A DNA stretch of 64,000 nt from Paenibacillus sp. TCA20 (lineage in GTDB: Bacteria; Bacillota; Bacilli; Paenibacillales; Paenibacillaceae). The translations under genes were made by a program, and so were the position numbers. The DNA lies in assembly GCF_000732325.1 (NCBI RefSeq), contig NZ_BBIW01000013.1:93646-157645 (forward strand), in the 5' to 3' direction. Below are positions 19,066-27,640 of this stretch, one piece after another; position 1 is the stretch's first letter; every line of letters begins with the position of its first letter. Below the pieces are notes generated by a model that saw only the letters and a program-made list of their open reading frames with translations, searched no databases and was not told where the DNA came from.

Positions 19066-19191
19066 TTAGTAAGAGGAGAAGGATTTAGCGATGATAACAA
19101 GAAGGATGAACAATACAAGGATTGCTCCGATGCCGTATCCACCAAAACCGCCGCCGCCGTAACCGTAACTTCTTTCTTCTGTTCCAGACAT
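19066..19191 (-). CDS. YjcZ-family small spore membrane protein
   Basis: A 41-residue protein beginning MSGTEERSYGYGGGG, with a glycine/tyrosine-rich N-terminus, one hydrophobic segment (IGAILVLFILLVIIA) and a short KSFSSY end. This is the YjcZ family of tiny sporulation membrane proteins. AAGGGGT lies at a proper distance from the ATG. A very good sigma-K-like promoter lies 58-86 bases upstream, which supports late mother-cell expression. Function is unknown. Confidence 0.88.
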   Translation of the reverse strand: MSGTEERSYGYGGGGFGGYGIGAILVLFILLVIIAKSFSSY

Positions 19192-19248
19192 ATTTTCATA
19201 CCCCTTTCAGGTCTTATTCGTAAGCCCCTCTTGAAGAAGCGTACAACG

Positions 19249-19277
19249 TATCCTATGATGCAAATACCCCTCGTGTT
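19249..19277 (-). promoter_or_regulatory. Sigma-K-like promoter for yjcZ homologue
   Basis: Read on the minus strand: AACA (-35, 19277-19274), 16 bases, then CATAGGATA (-10, 19257-19249). This matches the B. subtilis sigma-K consensus mACm-16-CATAnnnTA at every specified position. Confidence 0.72.
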
Positions 19278-19349
19278 TGGGCTGCTGCCTTTTGATGCAT
19301 AAAAAAAACTGAAACAGAAATTGGAGCCGTCTATTTTGACATACAAACA

Positions 19350-19384
19350 AGCCCCTCTGACTGCCTAGGGAGGTCAGAGGGGCT
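19350..19384 (-). terminator. Terminator of the aminotransferase gene
   Basis: Perfect 12-base inverted repeat (AGCCCCTCTGAC, 19350-19361, with its complement at 19373-19384). On the minus strand it is followed by TTGTTTG. It lies 51 bases beyond the aminotransferase stop. Confidence 0.82.
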
Positions 19385-19435
19385 AATACTTTTCTCGTGA
19401 TTTGGACTTGCTTGGTTCGATACTTGAATCTGAAT

Positions 19436-20734
19436 CTAACCTTGTGTCAGATCCTGTACAGCTTGATAAATCGTATCGAACAGCTCTTCAAGCTGATTTT
19501 CCTCCAGTGAGGAGAAGGCAATACGCAAATCATGCTCGCCAAGCGCAATTGTCCCGATCTCGTATTGGTTCAGAAGATGCACACGCAGCTCTTCAGCTTG
19601 TACCTTCGTCACCTTCAGACACATGAAGTACCCTGAATTGAAAGGATAGTATTCCCATGCTCCGTCGTATTTGCCGCTGTCGAGCAGGGCTTTGACGGTA
19701 TTGGCACGAGCCTTCATAATGTGGAACTTCTCTTCCTTTTGAGCTGCAAATTCAGGTGATTTCAGCGCATCAAGCACAAAGGTCTGTGAAGGATGCGGGC
19801 CGCTGGAGATGGTTGCGCGGATAATTCCCAGCGTCTTCTGTTCCAGTGCAGACAGGATGTCCTGGTTGTCATGAGCATACGTTATAAATCCGACACGGAA
19901 TCCCCAGACGAACTCTTCCTTCGTTGCTCCGTCGATCTTGATCGGGAGAACTCGTGGGTGAATGCTGGTCAGGCTTCCAAACAACGATTCGTGAATGGAA
20001 TCCTCGAAGAACAGACCGAAATAGGCATCATCTGTAACAACAACGACGTTAATTCCTGCCTCTGCTGCTTCTGTGACAGCGGCTACAATCTCCTTGCTTT
20101 CTTCAATGCCCGGGGTGTAGCCTGTCGGATTGTTCGGGAAATTCAAGACAACAACGGCCTTGCCCTGATCCTTCTGTGCAAGGAGAGCCTCCTTAAGTCC
20201 GTTGCTGTTAAATTTCATCTGATCATTAAACAATGGATAATTGACCAAACGGGCATGTCTTCGAACTCCAAAGGTGAGTTCATAGTTCTCCCAGTTTTTA
20301 TCTGGATATATAACAGCATCTCCGTCATCGACGAACAGGTCTGCCACAATGCTGAGACCATGGGTCAGAGCGTTCGTTGCAATGGGATTGCCAAATATTT
20401 TACCTTGTAAGGATGGCGTCTCTTCAATCATCTTGTTCCGCCATGCTACTCGTAAATCTGGTTTACCAGCCGGGGGTGCATAAGGATACAAATCCTGTGG
20501 TTTATAGGCAGATAGTTTCTCCTGGATGACTTGCAGATGCATCGGTTTGCCGCCTTCGGTTGCAATCCCGATCGTTGCATTGTATTTCTTCGCGCGGCTT
20601 GAAGCTTCAGCCGATTGACTAAGAATACCTTCCTTCGGATAATAAAGCTCTTTGCCGAGCCTCGAGAGCATGTCGTACACATGATCGCTGCCCGCTTGAA
20701 TACTTTCGTTCAGCTGTACAGCCAGTGGGTTCAT
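19436..20734 (-). CDS. Class I/II pyridoxal-phosphate aminotransferase
   Basis: A 432-residue fold-type I aminotransferase. Visible landmarks: ALTHGLSIVADLF, VLNFPNNPTGYTPG (cofactor-binding asparagine), VVTDDAYFGLFF (aspartate pairing with the pyridine nitrogen), and the Schiff-base lysine candidate in DGATKEEFVWGFRVGF, whose arginine contacts substrate carboxylate. It belongs to the larger aspartate/aromatic-like group (about 430 residues). The substrate is not clear. Monocistronic, with a downstream terminator. Confidence 0.88.
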   Translation of the reverse strand: MNPLAVQLNESIQAGSDHVYDMLSRLGKELYYPKEGILSQSAEASSRAKKYNATIGIATEGGKPMHLQVIQEKLSAYKPQDLYPYAPPAGKPDLRVAWRNKMIEETPSLQGKIFGNPIATNALTHGLSIVADLFVDDGDAVIYPDKNWENYELTFGVRRHARLVNYPLFNDQMKFNSNGLKEALLAQKDQGKAVVVLNFPNNPTGYTPGIEESKEIVAAVTEAAEAGINVVVVTDDAYFGLFFEDSIHESLFGSLTSIHPRVLPIKIDGATKEEFVWGFRVGFITYAHDNQDILSALEQKTLGIIRATISSGPHPSQTFVLDALKSPEFAAQKEEKFHIMKARANTVKALLDSGKYDGAWEYYPFNSGYFMCLKVTKVQAEELRVHLLNQYEIGTIALGEHDLRIAFSSLEENQLEELFDTIYQAVQDLTQG

Positions 20735-20952
20735 CGATTTTCATCCTTCCAAGTCGTTGAATAGATTAGAGACCATTTACACTGCCTCATATTATAGCAT
20801 CAAGCACAGCAGTCGTCACGGAAAAACAATACAAATGACCTTTACAATGCATTACCGCGTTACACTGCTGAGTTATGACTGATGTGCAGCAAGCATGAAC
20901 AAGCTGCAGCTATAGTATGAGCGACTAGTGGAAAGAGAAAACATGGAATCAT

Positions 20953-21567
20953 TCAGGAGTGAAAAGGACAATATTTTCGCATCATTTCTACGGTTGCGGC
21001 ATCCTTAGCCTCGCCTCGCTGTTCCAGCTGCTCTTGGAGCTGTTCATGCTTGTCCTGCTGCAGGTTCTGCCCGAATTTAAACTTCGCACTCAGCGTTTCG
21101 GGAATGATACGGACAACGGCAACCGCCTTTAATTGACCTGTATATCTGGGATCGTCGGCATCGATGGTCAGATAGCCTCCCTGCGGCTGGAGCTTTTCCA
21201 TAAATCGGTTCAGAGCCCGGGCCTTTTCCTTCAGATCGATTACTTTTTCTGCATGACCACTGGCGGATACACTCTTGAAGAAGGATGTAGCGGGGCAGGC
21301 CAGCAAGGGGTCCTTGAAGTAGGAAGGGATTAAAGAAAACTCTTCTGCAACGGTAAAGCTGACGGTGCTGTTCGCCTTGATATGCTTCATTTTCTCTCCG
21401 GCCAGACTGCCGTGAAAATAAAAACAACCTTCATCATAAACAAAATTGAGCGGTGTTACCCTTGGTTTGTTGTCTGGACTGACGGTACCAAGATACCCGA
21501 AGGTTTGTGTCGATAGAAATTCAGTAATCTCCTCTTCCTGCTCAATGGTGAATTCTTTTCTTCTCAT
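20953..21567 (-). CDS. Pyridoxamine 5'-phosphate oxidase-like flavin protein
   Basis: A 204-residue protein with the split-barrel FMN-binding fold (pyridoxamine 5'-phosphate oxidase-like). FGYLGTVSPDNKPRVTPLNF and FYFHGSLAGEKMKHI are characteristic early strands. It is divergent from a MocR-type (GntR-aminotransferase) regulator with 161 bases between them, a pairing seen repeatedly and suggesting control by that regulator and a link to B6 metabolism or haem/flavin reduction. Exact reaction unknown. Confidence 0.85.
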   Translation of the reverse strand: MRRKEFTIEQEEEITEFLSTQTFGYLGTVSPDNKPRVTPLNFVYDEGCFYFHGSLAGEKMKHIKANSTVSFTVAEEFSLIPSYFKDPLLACPATSFFKSVSASGHAEKVIDLKEKARALNRFMEKLQPQGGYLTIDADDPRYTGQLKAVAVVRIIPETLSAKFKFGQNLQQDKHEQLQEQLEQRGEAKDAATVEMMRKYCPFHS

Positions 21568-21641
21568 AAGCGTGTGCCTCCTCGCAGCGGGCTGATTGAT
21601 GTTTTTCTACATCTTAGTCCGTCTATTGTCATGAAAAAAGA

Positions 21642-21671
21642 TCCAATATCATTAATTTTTAATAGTCCAAT
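21642..21671. promoter_or_regulatory. Candidate MocR operator (direct repeats)
   Basis: Two direct TCCAAT repeats (21642-21647 and 21666-21671), 24 bases apart, within the very AT-rich divergent region between the PNPOx-like gene and the MocR gene. MocR/PdxR proteins bind direct repeats in such regions; the assignment here is inference. Confidence 0.35.
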
Positions 21672-21728
21672 TTATAAGAACCATGTATACTCAATCGGAA
21701 AGCAGCAGATAACGGAGGATCGAATAAT

Positions 21729-23222
21729 ATGGAATTTATGCTCTCTTGGGATCGATATATCAAGGAATACCGTTATAAATACCATGCGCTGTACCACGCG
21801 ATTCGGGATGCAATTCTGTCAGGAACGCTGCAGAGTGGAACTCAGCTGCCGGCAACTCGGCAGTTAGCTGTTCAATACAGGCTGTCCCGCGGTTCTGTCG
21901 CAACCGCTTATGACATGCTGCAGGCCGATGGATATATTCACACGGAGACGGGACGAGGGACTTATGTAGCCTTTGCCGGCATACCGGGTGAACCGCCGGA
22001 GGCAGTCTATCCGGACATTCGATTATCTGCATGGGGGAAACGGGCAGCCGAACAGTATCAATCCTTGACAGCGGTCAATTCGCATCTTCTCCTGTCGGAT
22101 GAGCAGTCCGCACATAAGCAGACAGAGGAAATACGCTTTGACAGATCACACAAGCCTGATGCCGATTTTCCGTATGCGGAATGGAAGAGTATTCTGTCGA
22201 GAAGCAATCAGCAGGAGAAATATGAGAGTGTGTATGACCCGGCAGGCGATATACGTTTAAGAGAAGCCATAGCGGCGCATCTGGGAGCAACTCGGGGGAT
22301 TATGGTCAGCGGCAAGGAAATAGTCTTGTTTAACGGTTCGATGCAGGCAATAGCGCTTCTTACCCAAGTGATATTGGATGAGGGAGAGAAGGCGGTAGTC
22401 GAAAGTCCGGGATTCAAGGGGTTTGCCCAGGCAGTCCAGGTGTGCGGAGGCGAAGTGATTCCTTCTACCGTAGATCATCATGGAATTATTCCTGAGGATT
22501 GGGATGCGAGGCTTCTATTTGTTACGCCCAGCCGGCAGTTTCCAACAGGTGTTGTACTCAATCTGGAGCGAAGGCTTGCTCTACTGGCTTGGGCAAGAAA
22601 CAGGCAGGCGATTATTATCGAAGACAGCTATGACAGCGAATTCCGCTTTCAAGGACGTCCAATTGAGCCGCTGAAAGTGCTCGATCAGGAGCAGAGAGTC
22701 ATTCATATTGGCTCTTTCTCCAAAACGATGCCCGAAGGATTTCGCCTGGGCTATGCTGTTCTGCCTCCAGCGCTTGTCGCACCGGTCGTTGCTGCCAAGG
22801 CCTATTACGATCCGATATCTGCGGGTCTATATGAACAGCGGGCACTGGCTGTCTGGATGTCTCGCGGCGGCTATGCGAAGCATATTCGAAAGCTCACCCG
22901 CCGGTATGGGGTGAAGCATCAGAAATTTGCCGAATGGATCCAGCAGCATACAGGTCACCTATTCACCGTGTTTGTAGGGGATGCGGGGCTCGGCTTTTAC
23001 GGATTATGGAAAGGGAGCGATGTAGATTATGCTTCGTTCAAGAAGGCCTGCACGCGACGGGGAGTATACTTCACTGACGGAGTCCGATTTCAGCTCGATC
23101 CATCCAGACCTTCCGCCTATTTTAAATATGCGCATCTATCCGAGGAGGAAATAAAGGAGGGCATCTTACGGATGGCGCAGGCATATGAAGACATCAAACA
23201 TGAAGATGGAATTGGAAAATAA
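21729..23222 (+). CDS. MocR-family regulator (GntR HTH fused to aminotransferase)
   Basis: A 497-residue PdxR/MocR-type protein. Residues about 15-80 form a GntR winged helix (LPATRQLAVQYRLSRGSV ATAYDMLQADGYI region), then a linker, then a full fold-type I aminotransferase domain from about 130. The cofactor lysine is in HIGSFSKTMPEGFRLGY, with YDSEF giving the pyridine-binding aspartate. These regulators use PLP or a PLP-amino-acid adduct as signal. It is divergent from the PNPOx-like gene, which it probably controls. An AACGGAGG ribosome binding site precedes the ATG. Confidence 0.92.
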   Translation: MEFMLSWDRYIKEYRYKYHALYHAIRDAILSGTLQSGTQLPATRQLAVQYRLSRGSVATAYDMLQADGYIHTETGRGTYVAFAGIPGEPPEAVYPDIRLSAWGKRAAEQYQSLTAVNSHLLLSDEQSAHKQTEEIRFDRSHKPDADFPYAEWKSILSRSNQQEKYESVYDPAGDIRLREAIAAHLGATRGIMVSGKEIVLFNGSMQAIALLTQVILDEGEKAVVESPGFKGFAQAVQVCGGEVIPSTVDHHGIIPEDWDARLLFVTPSRQFPTGVVLNLERRLALLAWARNRQAIIIEDSYDSEFRFQGRPIEPLKVLDQEQRVIHIGSFSKTMPEGFRLGYAVLPPALVAPVVAAKAYYDPISAGLYEQRALAVWMSRGGYAKHIRKLTRRYGVKHQKFAEWIQQHTGHLFTVFVGDAGLGFYGLWKGSDVDYASFKKACTRRGVYFTDGVRFQLDPSRPSAYFKYAHLSEEEIKEGILRMAQAYEDIKHEDGIGK

Positions 23223-23317
23223 ATCAAGGGATTGAAACCAGTTAAGATCATTTCACGTAATCATAGTCATTAATAAGGACTCATTTGACAAATAATTAAA
23301 CTTACGGGGGAATTCAA

Positions 23318-24097
23318 ATGCCAGCACATGAAATTGATTATTCGATTCTCGGCTCAGAGATGCAGTGCGTAGAAATTCAGCTCGATCCGGGTGAAAGCGT
23401 AGTTGCTGAAGCAGGAAGCTTCATGATGATGGACCAGGATATTCGTATGGAAACGATCTTCGGAGATGGCAGTTCAGCGGGAAGAGGCATGATGGGTAAG
23501 CTGATGGGGGCAGGCAAACGACTCATCACAGGTGAGGGCTTATTCATGACGGTATTCACGAACGAAGGCAGGTACCGTCAAAGTGTAACCTTTGCTTCAC
23601 CGTATCCAGGCAAGATCATCCCTCTCGACCTGGTCAATCTGGGAGGTAAAGTGATCTGCCAGAAGGATGCCTTTCTGTGTGCAGCCAAGGGAGTATCGGT
23701 AGGCATTGAGTTCCGTCGTAAGCTGGGTGCAGGTTTCTTTGGCGGTGAAGGCTTCATTATGCAAAAAATTGAAGGGGATGGCCTGGCCTTCGTTCATTCC
23801 GGCGGTTTAGTGATCGAAAGAACGCTTCAGCCAGGTGAAACGCTCCGTTTAGATACAGGCTGCCTAGTCGCGATGACATCCACTATTGATTATGATATTG
23901 AGTTCGTCAAGGGAGTGAAGACCGCCTTATTCGGCGGTGAAGGTCTGTTCTTTGCCACTTTGCGTGGACCGGGTAAGGTCTGGGTGCAGTCTTTGCCATT
24001 CTCCAGATTGGCTGATAAAGTGCTGTCTGCAAGCATGGGGAAAAAAGAGGAAGGCAGCGTTCTTGGAGGACTCGGCAATTTACTGGATGGGCGTTAA
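23318..24097 (+). CDS. AIM24/TIGR00266 family protein
   Basis: A 259-residue beta-rich protein of the AIM24 family. Hallmarks: LDPGESVVAEAGSFMMMD, glycine-rich GGEGFIMQKIEGDG, and FGGEGLFFATLRGPGKVW. The role in bacteria is unknown; some relatives lie near sporulation or membrane-stress genes. Strong ribosome binding site (ACGGGGGA). It ends with a short glycine-rich tail. The neighbouring AraC gene on the same strand, 97 bases later, has its own promoter-like TATAAT near 24151. Confidence 0.88.
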   Translation: MPAHEIDYSILGSEMQCVEIQLDPGESVVAEAGSFMMMDQDIRMETIFGDGSSAGRGMMGKLMGAGKRLITGEGLFMTVFTNEGRYRQSVTFASPYPGKIIPLDLVNLGGKVICQKDAFLCAAKGVSVGIEFRRKLGAGFFGGEGFIMQKIEGDGLAFVHSGGLVIERTLQPGETLRLDTGCLVAMTSTIDYDIEFVKGVKTALFGGEGLFFATLRGPGKVWVQSLPFSRLADKVLSASMGKKEEGSVLGGLGNLLDGR

Positions 24098-24194
24098 ATG
24101 TTTAATCATATCTACATGATGTAGCGTTTTTCTTCCGCCTCGTTTCACGCTATAATAAGGGGTAATGATCCACTTAATAAGGAGGAAGGACGAC

Positions 24195-24983
24195 ATGTTA
24201 CATGCGTCACCGTCGTCTTTTGTGATTTTGCCCGCCGTCGCCAAGATTGTCTGTGAGCCAGGCTGGAAATGGCAGAAACGCGAAAAACCGATGCAAAACT
24301 ACGATTTATTTTATGTGTGGAGCGGAGAAGGTACGGTCATTGTAAATGATGAGCCTTATCATGCCCAGAAGGGAAGCTGCTTCTTGTTCCGTCCTGGTGA
24401 CCATACAAGTGCAACTCATAATCCGCAGAAGCCGTTTGTACTAACGTATATACATTTTGATGTCAAGGAGCCGGTTACAGAAGTCCCGGGTACGTATAAC
24501 CGGCTTCGAGAGACGATTGACTTTGAGCATATGCTTGCGAGATACGTGAGGTTATTTTTGTCCCAAGCCTATGGACGTGAAGAAGAGAATAAGCTTATTC
24601 TGAAGCAGATGATGATTCATTTGCTGCGGCTGGAATATGAGGAGCACCCTGCGGAGAAGAAGGTCAGTAACCAGCTTGCTGAAGCGATTCAGGAGATCGC
24701 TAACTACGTGCGTCAGCATCCCGGCATTAATCATCGGGTAGAGGATCTTGCGGCGAGAGCAGGACTTTCCCCCCGTTATTTCTCCATAAAATTTAAAGAG
24801 CTGATCGGTTCATCCGTCCAGTCCTATATTATCAAGATGCGCATTGAGCGTGCAGAGCATCTGCTGGTGCATGCAGGAATGAATGTAACAGAGGTGGCGG
24901 ATGCCCTCGGGTATCGCGATATCTTCTTTTTCAGCAGGCAGTTCAAGCAATATACAGGGAGAAGTCCATCAGAGATTCGTTGA
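24195..24983 (+). CDS. AraC-family transcriptional regulator
   Basis: A 262-residue AraC regulator. The N-terminal half (about 20-110) is a cupin ligand-binding domain (YDLFYVWSGEGTVIVND, FLFRPGDHT). The C-terminal 100 residues hold two helix-turn-helix units (VEDLAARAGLSPRYFSIKFK and VTEVADALGYRDIFFFSRQF) ending with the usual YTGRSPSEIR. The frame is open ten codons upstream, but the ATG at 24195 directly follows AAGGAGGAAGG and was chosen. Such proteins usually control sugar uptake or utilisation genes; no target adjoins it. Confidence 0.92.
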   Translation: MLHASPSSFVILPAVAKIVCEPGWKWQKREKPMQNYDLFYVWSGEGTVIVNDEPYHAQKGSCFLFRPGDHTSATHNPQKPFVLTYIHFDVKEPVTEVPGTYNRLRETIDFEHMLARYVRLFLSQAYGREEENKLILKQMMIHLLRLEYEEHPAEKKVSNQLAEAIQEIANYVRQHPGINHRVEDLAARAGLSPRYFSIKFKELIGSSVQSYIIKMRIERAEHLLVHAGMNVTEVADALGYRDIFFFSRQFKQYTGRSPSEIR

Positions 24984-25086
24984 TTCGAGATTGTAAAATG
25001 ACGCAAAGCGTTAATCAAAGTTTCAAACCTAATGCTGCGGGGTATATGCTTTAATGTATATCATGCAGGAGTAAGGAGGGTCTACT

Positions 25087-25191
25087 TTGAACGGAATTCG
25101 CAGAATTCGAAATCGCGGCTGTTTTGGCAAAGGCTGTTCTCTGTTCCGTAACCGTTTGCGCCGTAAACCGGTGGACAATGTCTGGTTCTAG
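25087..25191 (+). CDS. Small arginine-rich ORF (34 aa), putative
   Basis: A 34-codon frame (TTG start, TAG stop) preceded by a near-perfect TAAGGAGGG at the proper distance. The product is very basic, rich in Arg and Asn, with two cysteines (GCFGKGC). It ends with VDNVWF. It has no recognisable family and lies alone between an AraC gene and a bidirectional terminator. The strong ribosome binding site is the main reason for listing it. Confidence 0.45.
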   Translation: MNGIRRIRNRGCFGKGCSLFRNRLRRKPVDNVWF

Positions 25192-25300
25192 AATGGATTG
25201 AAATTAGTGGAGTGAATCAAAATATGGATTCATCATATACAGAGGATTTGCATACATCCTAAGACCAATCATACCGAATTGTGCAAAAGCCTCAAATGAT

Positions 25301-25354
25301 AAAAGCAGCAGTCTCTCTGGAAAATGCTTTTCAAAGAGACTGCTGCTTTTTACT
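25301..25354. terminator. Bidirectional terminator
   Basis: Perfect 16-base inverted repeat (25301-25316 and 25335-25350; arm AAAAGCAGCAGTCTCT), A-tract on the left and T-tract on the right. It separates the plus-strand small ORF from the minus-strand psd. Confidence 0.9.
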
Positions 25355-25386
25355 ATTCAATCCGCACGCTATTATTCGGTGTTCTT

Positions 25387-26199
25387 CTATGATGGCCTTC
25401 TTATTGCTGCTGACTTCGAAACAATGACCCCAAGCGGATCACCCATCCGGACACTGTCTCCTTCCGCCAGGTCTTCCCTTGGTACAAAGGTGCCGTTCTC
25501 ACACAGCAATACGACAGTAGAGCCGAATTCGAAGTAAGCGAGCTCATCCCCGCGCTGCCAAGCCTTCACGGTGTCATCAGCATATTGAATGCTGCTTACA
25601 TTCATAGCCCCGACTTTCACAAGCGCAATCTCGCCATGCTCATGCTTGATATATGTAATAAGCCGTTCATTCCGGCTTAATACGGTTCTCATATGACGCA
25701 GACCAAAATCATTCACCGGATACACTTTACCGCGGATATGCTCGCTCTCTACCTGTTTACCCGTGACCGGAGCATGAATTCGATGATAATCTTTTGGACT
25801 CAGATACAGAATGACAGCCCACCCATTTTTATACTTCTCCATGTGAGGAGATTGGTTCAGCAGATCAGCGAGGGTATAATCGTGACCTTTGATATTAAGA
25901 ATGGTGCCTTTGGTTATCGGACTCATCGCTGTAATTTTGCCGTCCACCGGACTAAGCAGAGAATCTGGATGTTCATGCAGAGGCCTCGCATGGGGCTTCA
26001 GCCTTCGTGTAAAAAAAGCATTCAGGGAAGGGTATTCGCCTGGTTCTAGTTCGGCCTCATTAGGATCTATTTCGTAGGTTCGGATAAACCACGGAATGAG
26101 CAGCCTACTCGCACTGCTCTTGGAAAAAGTGCCGGTAAGCCGGGAGATCCATTTGCGTGAAGAAAGCTCTGTCATGAGGCGCAGCAACGGTTTCGACAT
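25387..26199 (-). CDS. psd: Phosphatidylserine decarboxylase proenzyme
   Basis: A 270-residue membrane-associated enzyme that makes phosphatidylethanolamine. The self-cleavage motif appears as FEFGST near the C-terminus (usual form LGST); cleavage before the serine yields the pyruvoyl group. YPSLNAFFTRRLKPHARP, LLSPVDGKI and YHRIHAPVTG are family blocks, the last holding the charge-relay histidine. The frame is open 86 codons upstream, but the ATG at 26199 has TAAGGGGG at the right spacing and begins with MSKPLLRLMTELS, so I chose it. Length matches Bacillus Psd (about 263). Confidence 0.93.
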   Translation of the reverse strand: MSKPLLRLMTELSSRKWISRLTGTFSKSSASRLLIPWFIRTYEIDPNEAELEPGEYPSLNAFFTRRLKPHARPLHEHPDSLLSPVDGKITAMSPITKGTILNIKGHDYTLADLLNQSPHMEKYKNGWAVILYLSPKDYHRIHAPVTGKQVESEHIRGKVYPVNDFGLRHMRTVLSRNERLITYIKHEHGEIALVKVGAMNVSSIQYADDTVKAWQRGDELAYFEFGSTVVLLCENGTFVPREDLAEGDSVRMGDPLGVIVSKSAAIRRPS

Positions 26200-26299
26200 G
26201 TATATCCCCCTTAGGAAACGAGCGTCTAGACCGGACGTTCGTAAAGTCCGGCCACTCTGCATAATATTGACACAGAACGGGTTCGAAATCAATATGACG

Positions 26300-27415
26300 T
26301 TATTGCAATAAGGTTGAGGTCTTTGACAGAAGCGCAGACCGTTTCTGATCAAGGAGATAACGCCCATACGCCATCGGTTCACGATAACTGCGGGCCCATT
26401 CTTCCGGCATGCCGGCTTTGCGGAAGCCATAGCGCTGATCTCTTCCATTACATTCAATCAAGTAGAGTTCACCTGCCGTAGTAATACCCAGATCAATGCC
26501 AAGATCCGCAATATGGGGCAGCTCGGCAGACAGCTGGTGCGCTGCAGTCAGAGCCAGATGATGAATGCTGCTCTGGAGTTTATCTGCCGCAACATAAGGG
26601 AACACGCTTGGGAATATGCGATCCACCGTCATGGCAGATCCGCCGCGAGCCACATTGGTGATAAAGGCATCCTTAGAGGCTGCCAGCTTGGCGAACATCC
26701 CCGTAACTCCCCATTCCCCGGTCATTCCTCGCTGTACAGTTACACGCAGATCAAAAGGCCGGTCTTCATAAGTGGCCAAAGGTATTCTTTGCTGAATGAG
26801 GTGCTCCTTGCGGGCAATGCGTGCGGGCAGAAAAGAAGGCAGTCGTCCTGGCTTGAATCTGACTTGTCTCCATTTGCCTGCTTTCGGATGGAAGGTGAGC
26901 TGCCACAAGGCACTTTGCTGTGTTAGCCGCATCACTCCGCTCCCAATACTCCCATTGCTGGGCTTGATAATTAAATCCGAATGCTTACCCATCATCCGTG
27001 CTATGGATTGCTTGGTGGCCGGCTCTGTCTCGGGCAAATGAGGTACAAGCTCCGGATTTCGGGATAACAGTTTATGAATCTGAACTTTTTTATATCGATT
27101 TCTAAGGTTATAGATGAGAATTCCCCGCTGGATCAGTCCGGCCATTTTATGGTGACTGGCTGTAGTAAAGTACATAGCCCGATTATGGATAATATAGGGA
27201 AGCTTGATGGTATCCAGCTTGTATCTGTTCTCTGAGTGGATATAGGCTCTGCATGTCCCTGCAGACACATTGATATCTTCTAGTCTCATGTAACAGGGGA
27301 TGAGGTTGTAGGAAGCTGCTGCCAGTTCATATTGTGCAAGAGATTCCTGCCCTGTTCTGCCATGAGGAATTCTCCGATAGATGGAAGAGTCCAGAAGGAT
27401 GCCGACATGTTCCAT
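26300..27415 (-). CDS. YheC/YheD-family ATP-grasp spore coat-associated protein
   Basis: A 371-residue ATP-grasp protein of the YheC/YheD group, known as coat-associated proteins in Bacillus spores. Visible blocks are LIKPSNGSIGSGVMRL (ATP-binding lysine and glycine loop), RPFDLRVTVQRGMTGEW and the metal-binding ADLGIDLGITTAGELYLIECNGRDQRYGF. A GAAAGGAGG ribosome binding site precedes the ATG. It is divergent from the decapeptide-repeat gene, and a candidate sigma-K -10 lies about 50 bases upstream. The ligated substrate is unknown. Confidence 0.9.
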   Translation of the reverse strand: MEHVGILLDSSIYRRIPHGRTGQESLAQYELAAASYNLIPCYMRLEDINVSAGTCRAYIHSENRYKLDTIKLPYIIHNRAMYFTTASHHKMAGLIQRGILIYNLRNRYKKVQIHKLLSRNPELVPHLPETEPATKQSIARMMGKHSDLIIKPSNGSIGSGVMRLTQQSALWQLTFHPKAGKWRQVRFKPGRLPSFLPARIARKEHLIQQRIPLATYEDRPFDLRVTVQRGMTGEWGVTGMFAKLAASKDAFITNVARGGSAMTVDRIFPSVFPYVAADKLQSSIHHLALTAAHQLSAELPHIADLGIDLGITTAGELYLIECNGRDQRYGFRKAGMPEEWARSYREPMAYGRYLLDQKRSALLSKTSTLLQ

Positions 27416-27460
27416 AAGCTTGATTCCTCCTTTCGGATACGTTAAAGAAAGGCTCGATTC

Positions 27461-27469
27461 TATTCTATG
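27461..27469 (-). promoter_or_regulatory. Candidate sigma-K -10 element for yheC/D gene
   Basis: CATAGAATA on the minus strand matches CATAnnnTA fully, 46 bases upstream of the start codon, but no AC-type -35 lies at the required 16-base spacing. Confidence 0.35.
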
Positions 27470-27573
27470 ATTGCAGGGTTTGTCCCGATAGGGAGAGCAG
27501 CCCGCATCGAGCCGTTGAAATACAAGCCTAAAATTAGGGCATGGACCTTCATGAAAGTATGCCCGGGGAGTGT

Positions 27574-27600
27574 CACATGCCTATAGCCGTGCATAGGATG
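27574..27600 (+). promoter_or_regulatory. Candidate sigma-K-like promoter of the repeat-protein gene
   Basis: CACA at 27574-27577 and CATAGGATG at 27592-27600, spacer 14 bases. The -10 differs from consensus at the last base and the spacer is two bases short, yet the -10 is nearly identical to that of the yjcZ promoter. It lies 41 bases upstream of the TTG start. Confidence 0.42.
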
Positions 27601-27640
27601 CAGGAAAAACAACTGTTTTGTTATAAAGGAGCGAGCGGTT

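Noticed and set aside
26200..26457. Longer N-terminus for phosphatidylserine decarboxylase
   Set aside because: The extra 86 residues have no ribosome binding site or family similarity; the ATG at 26199 has both.
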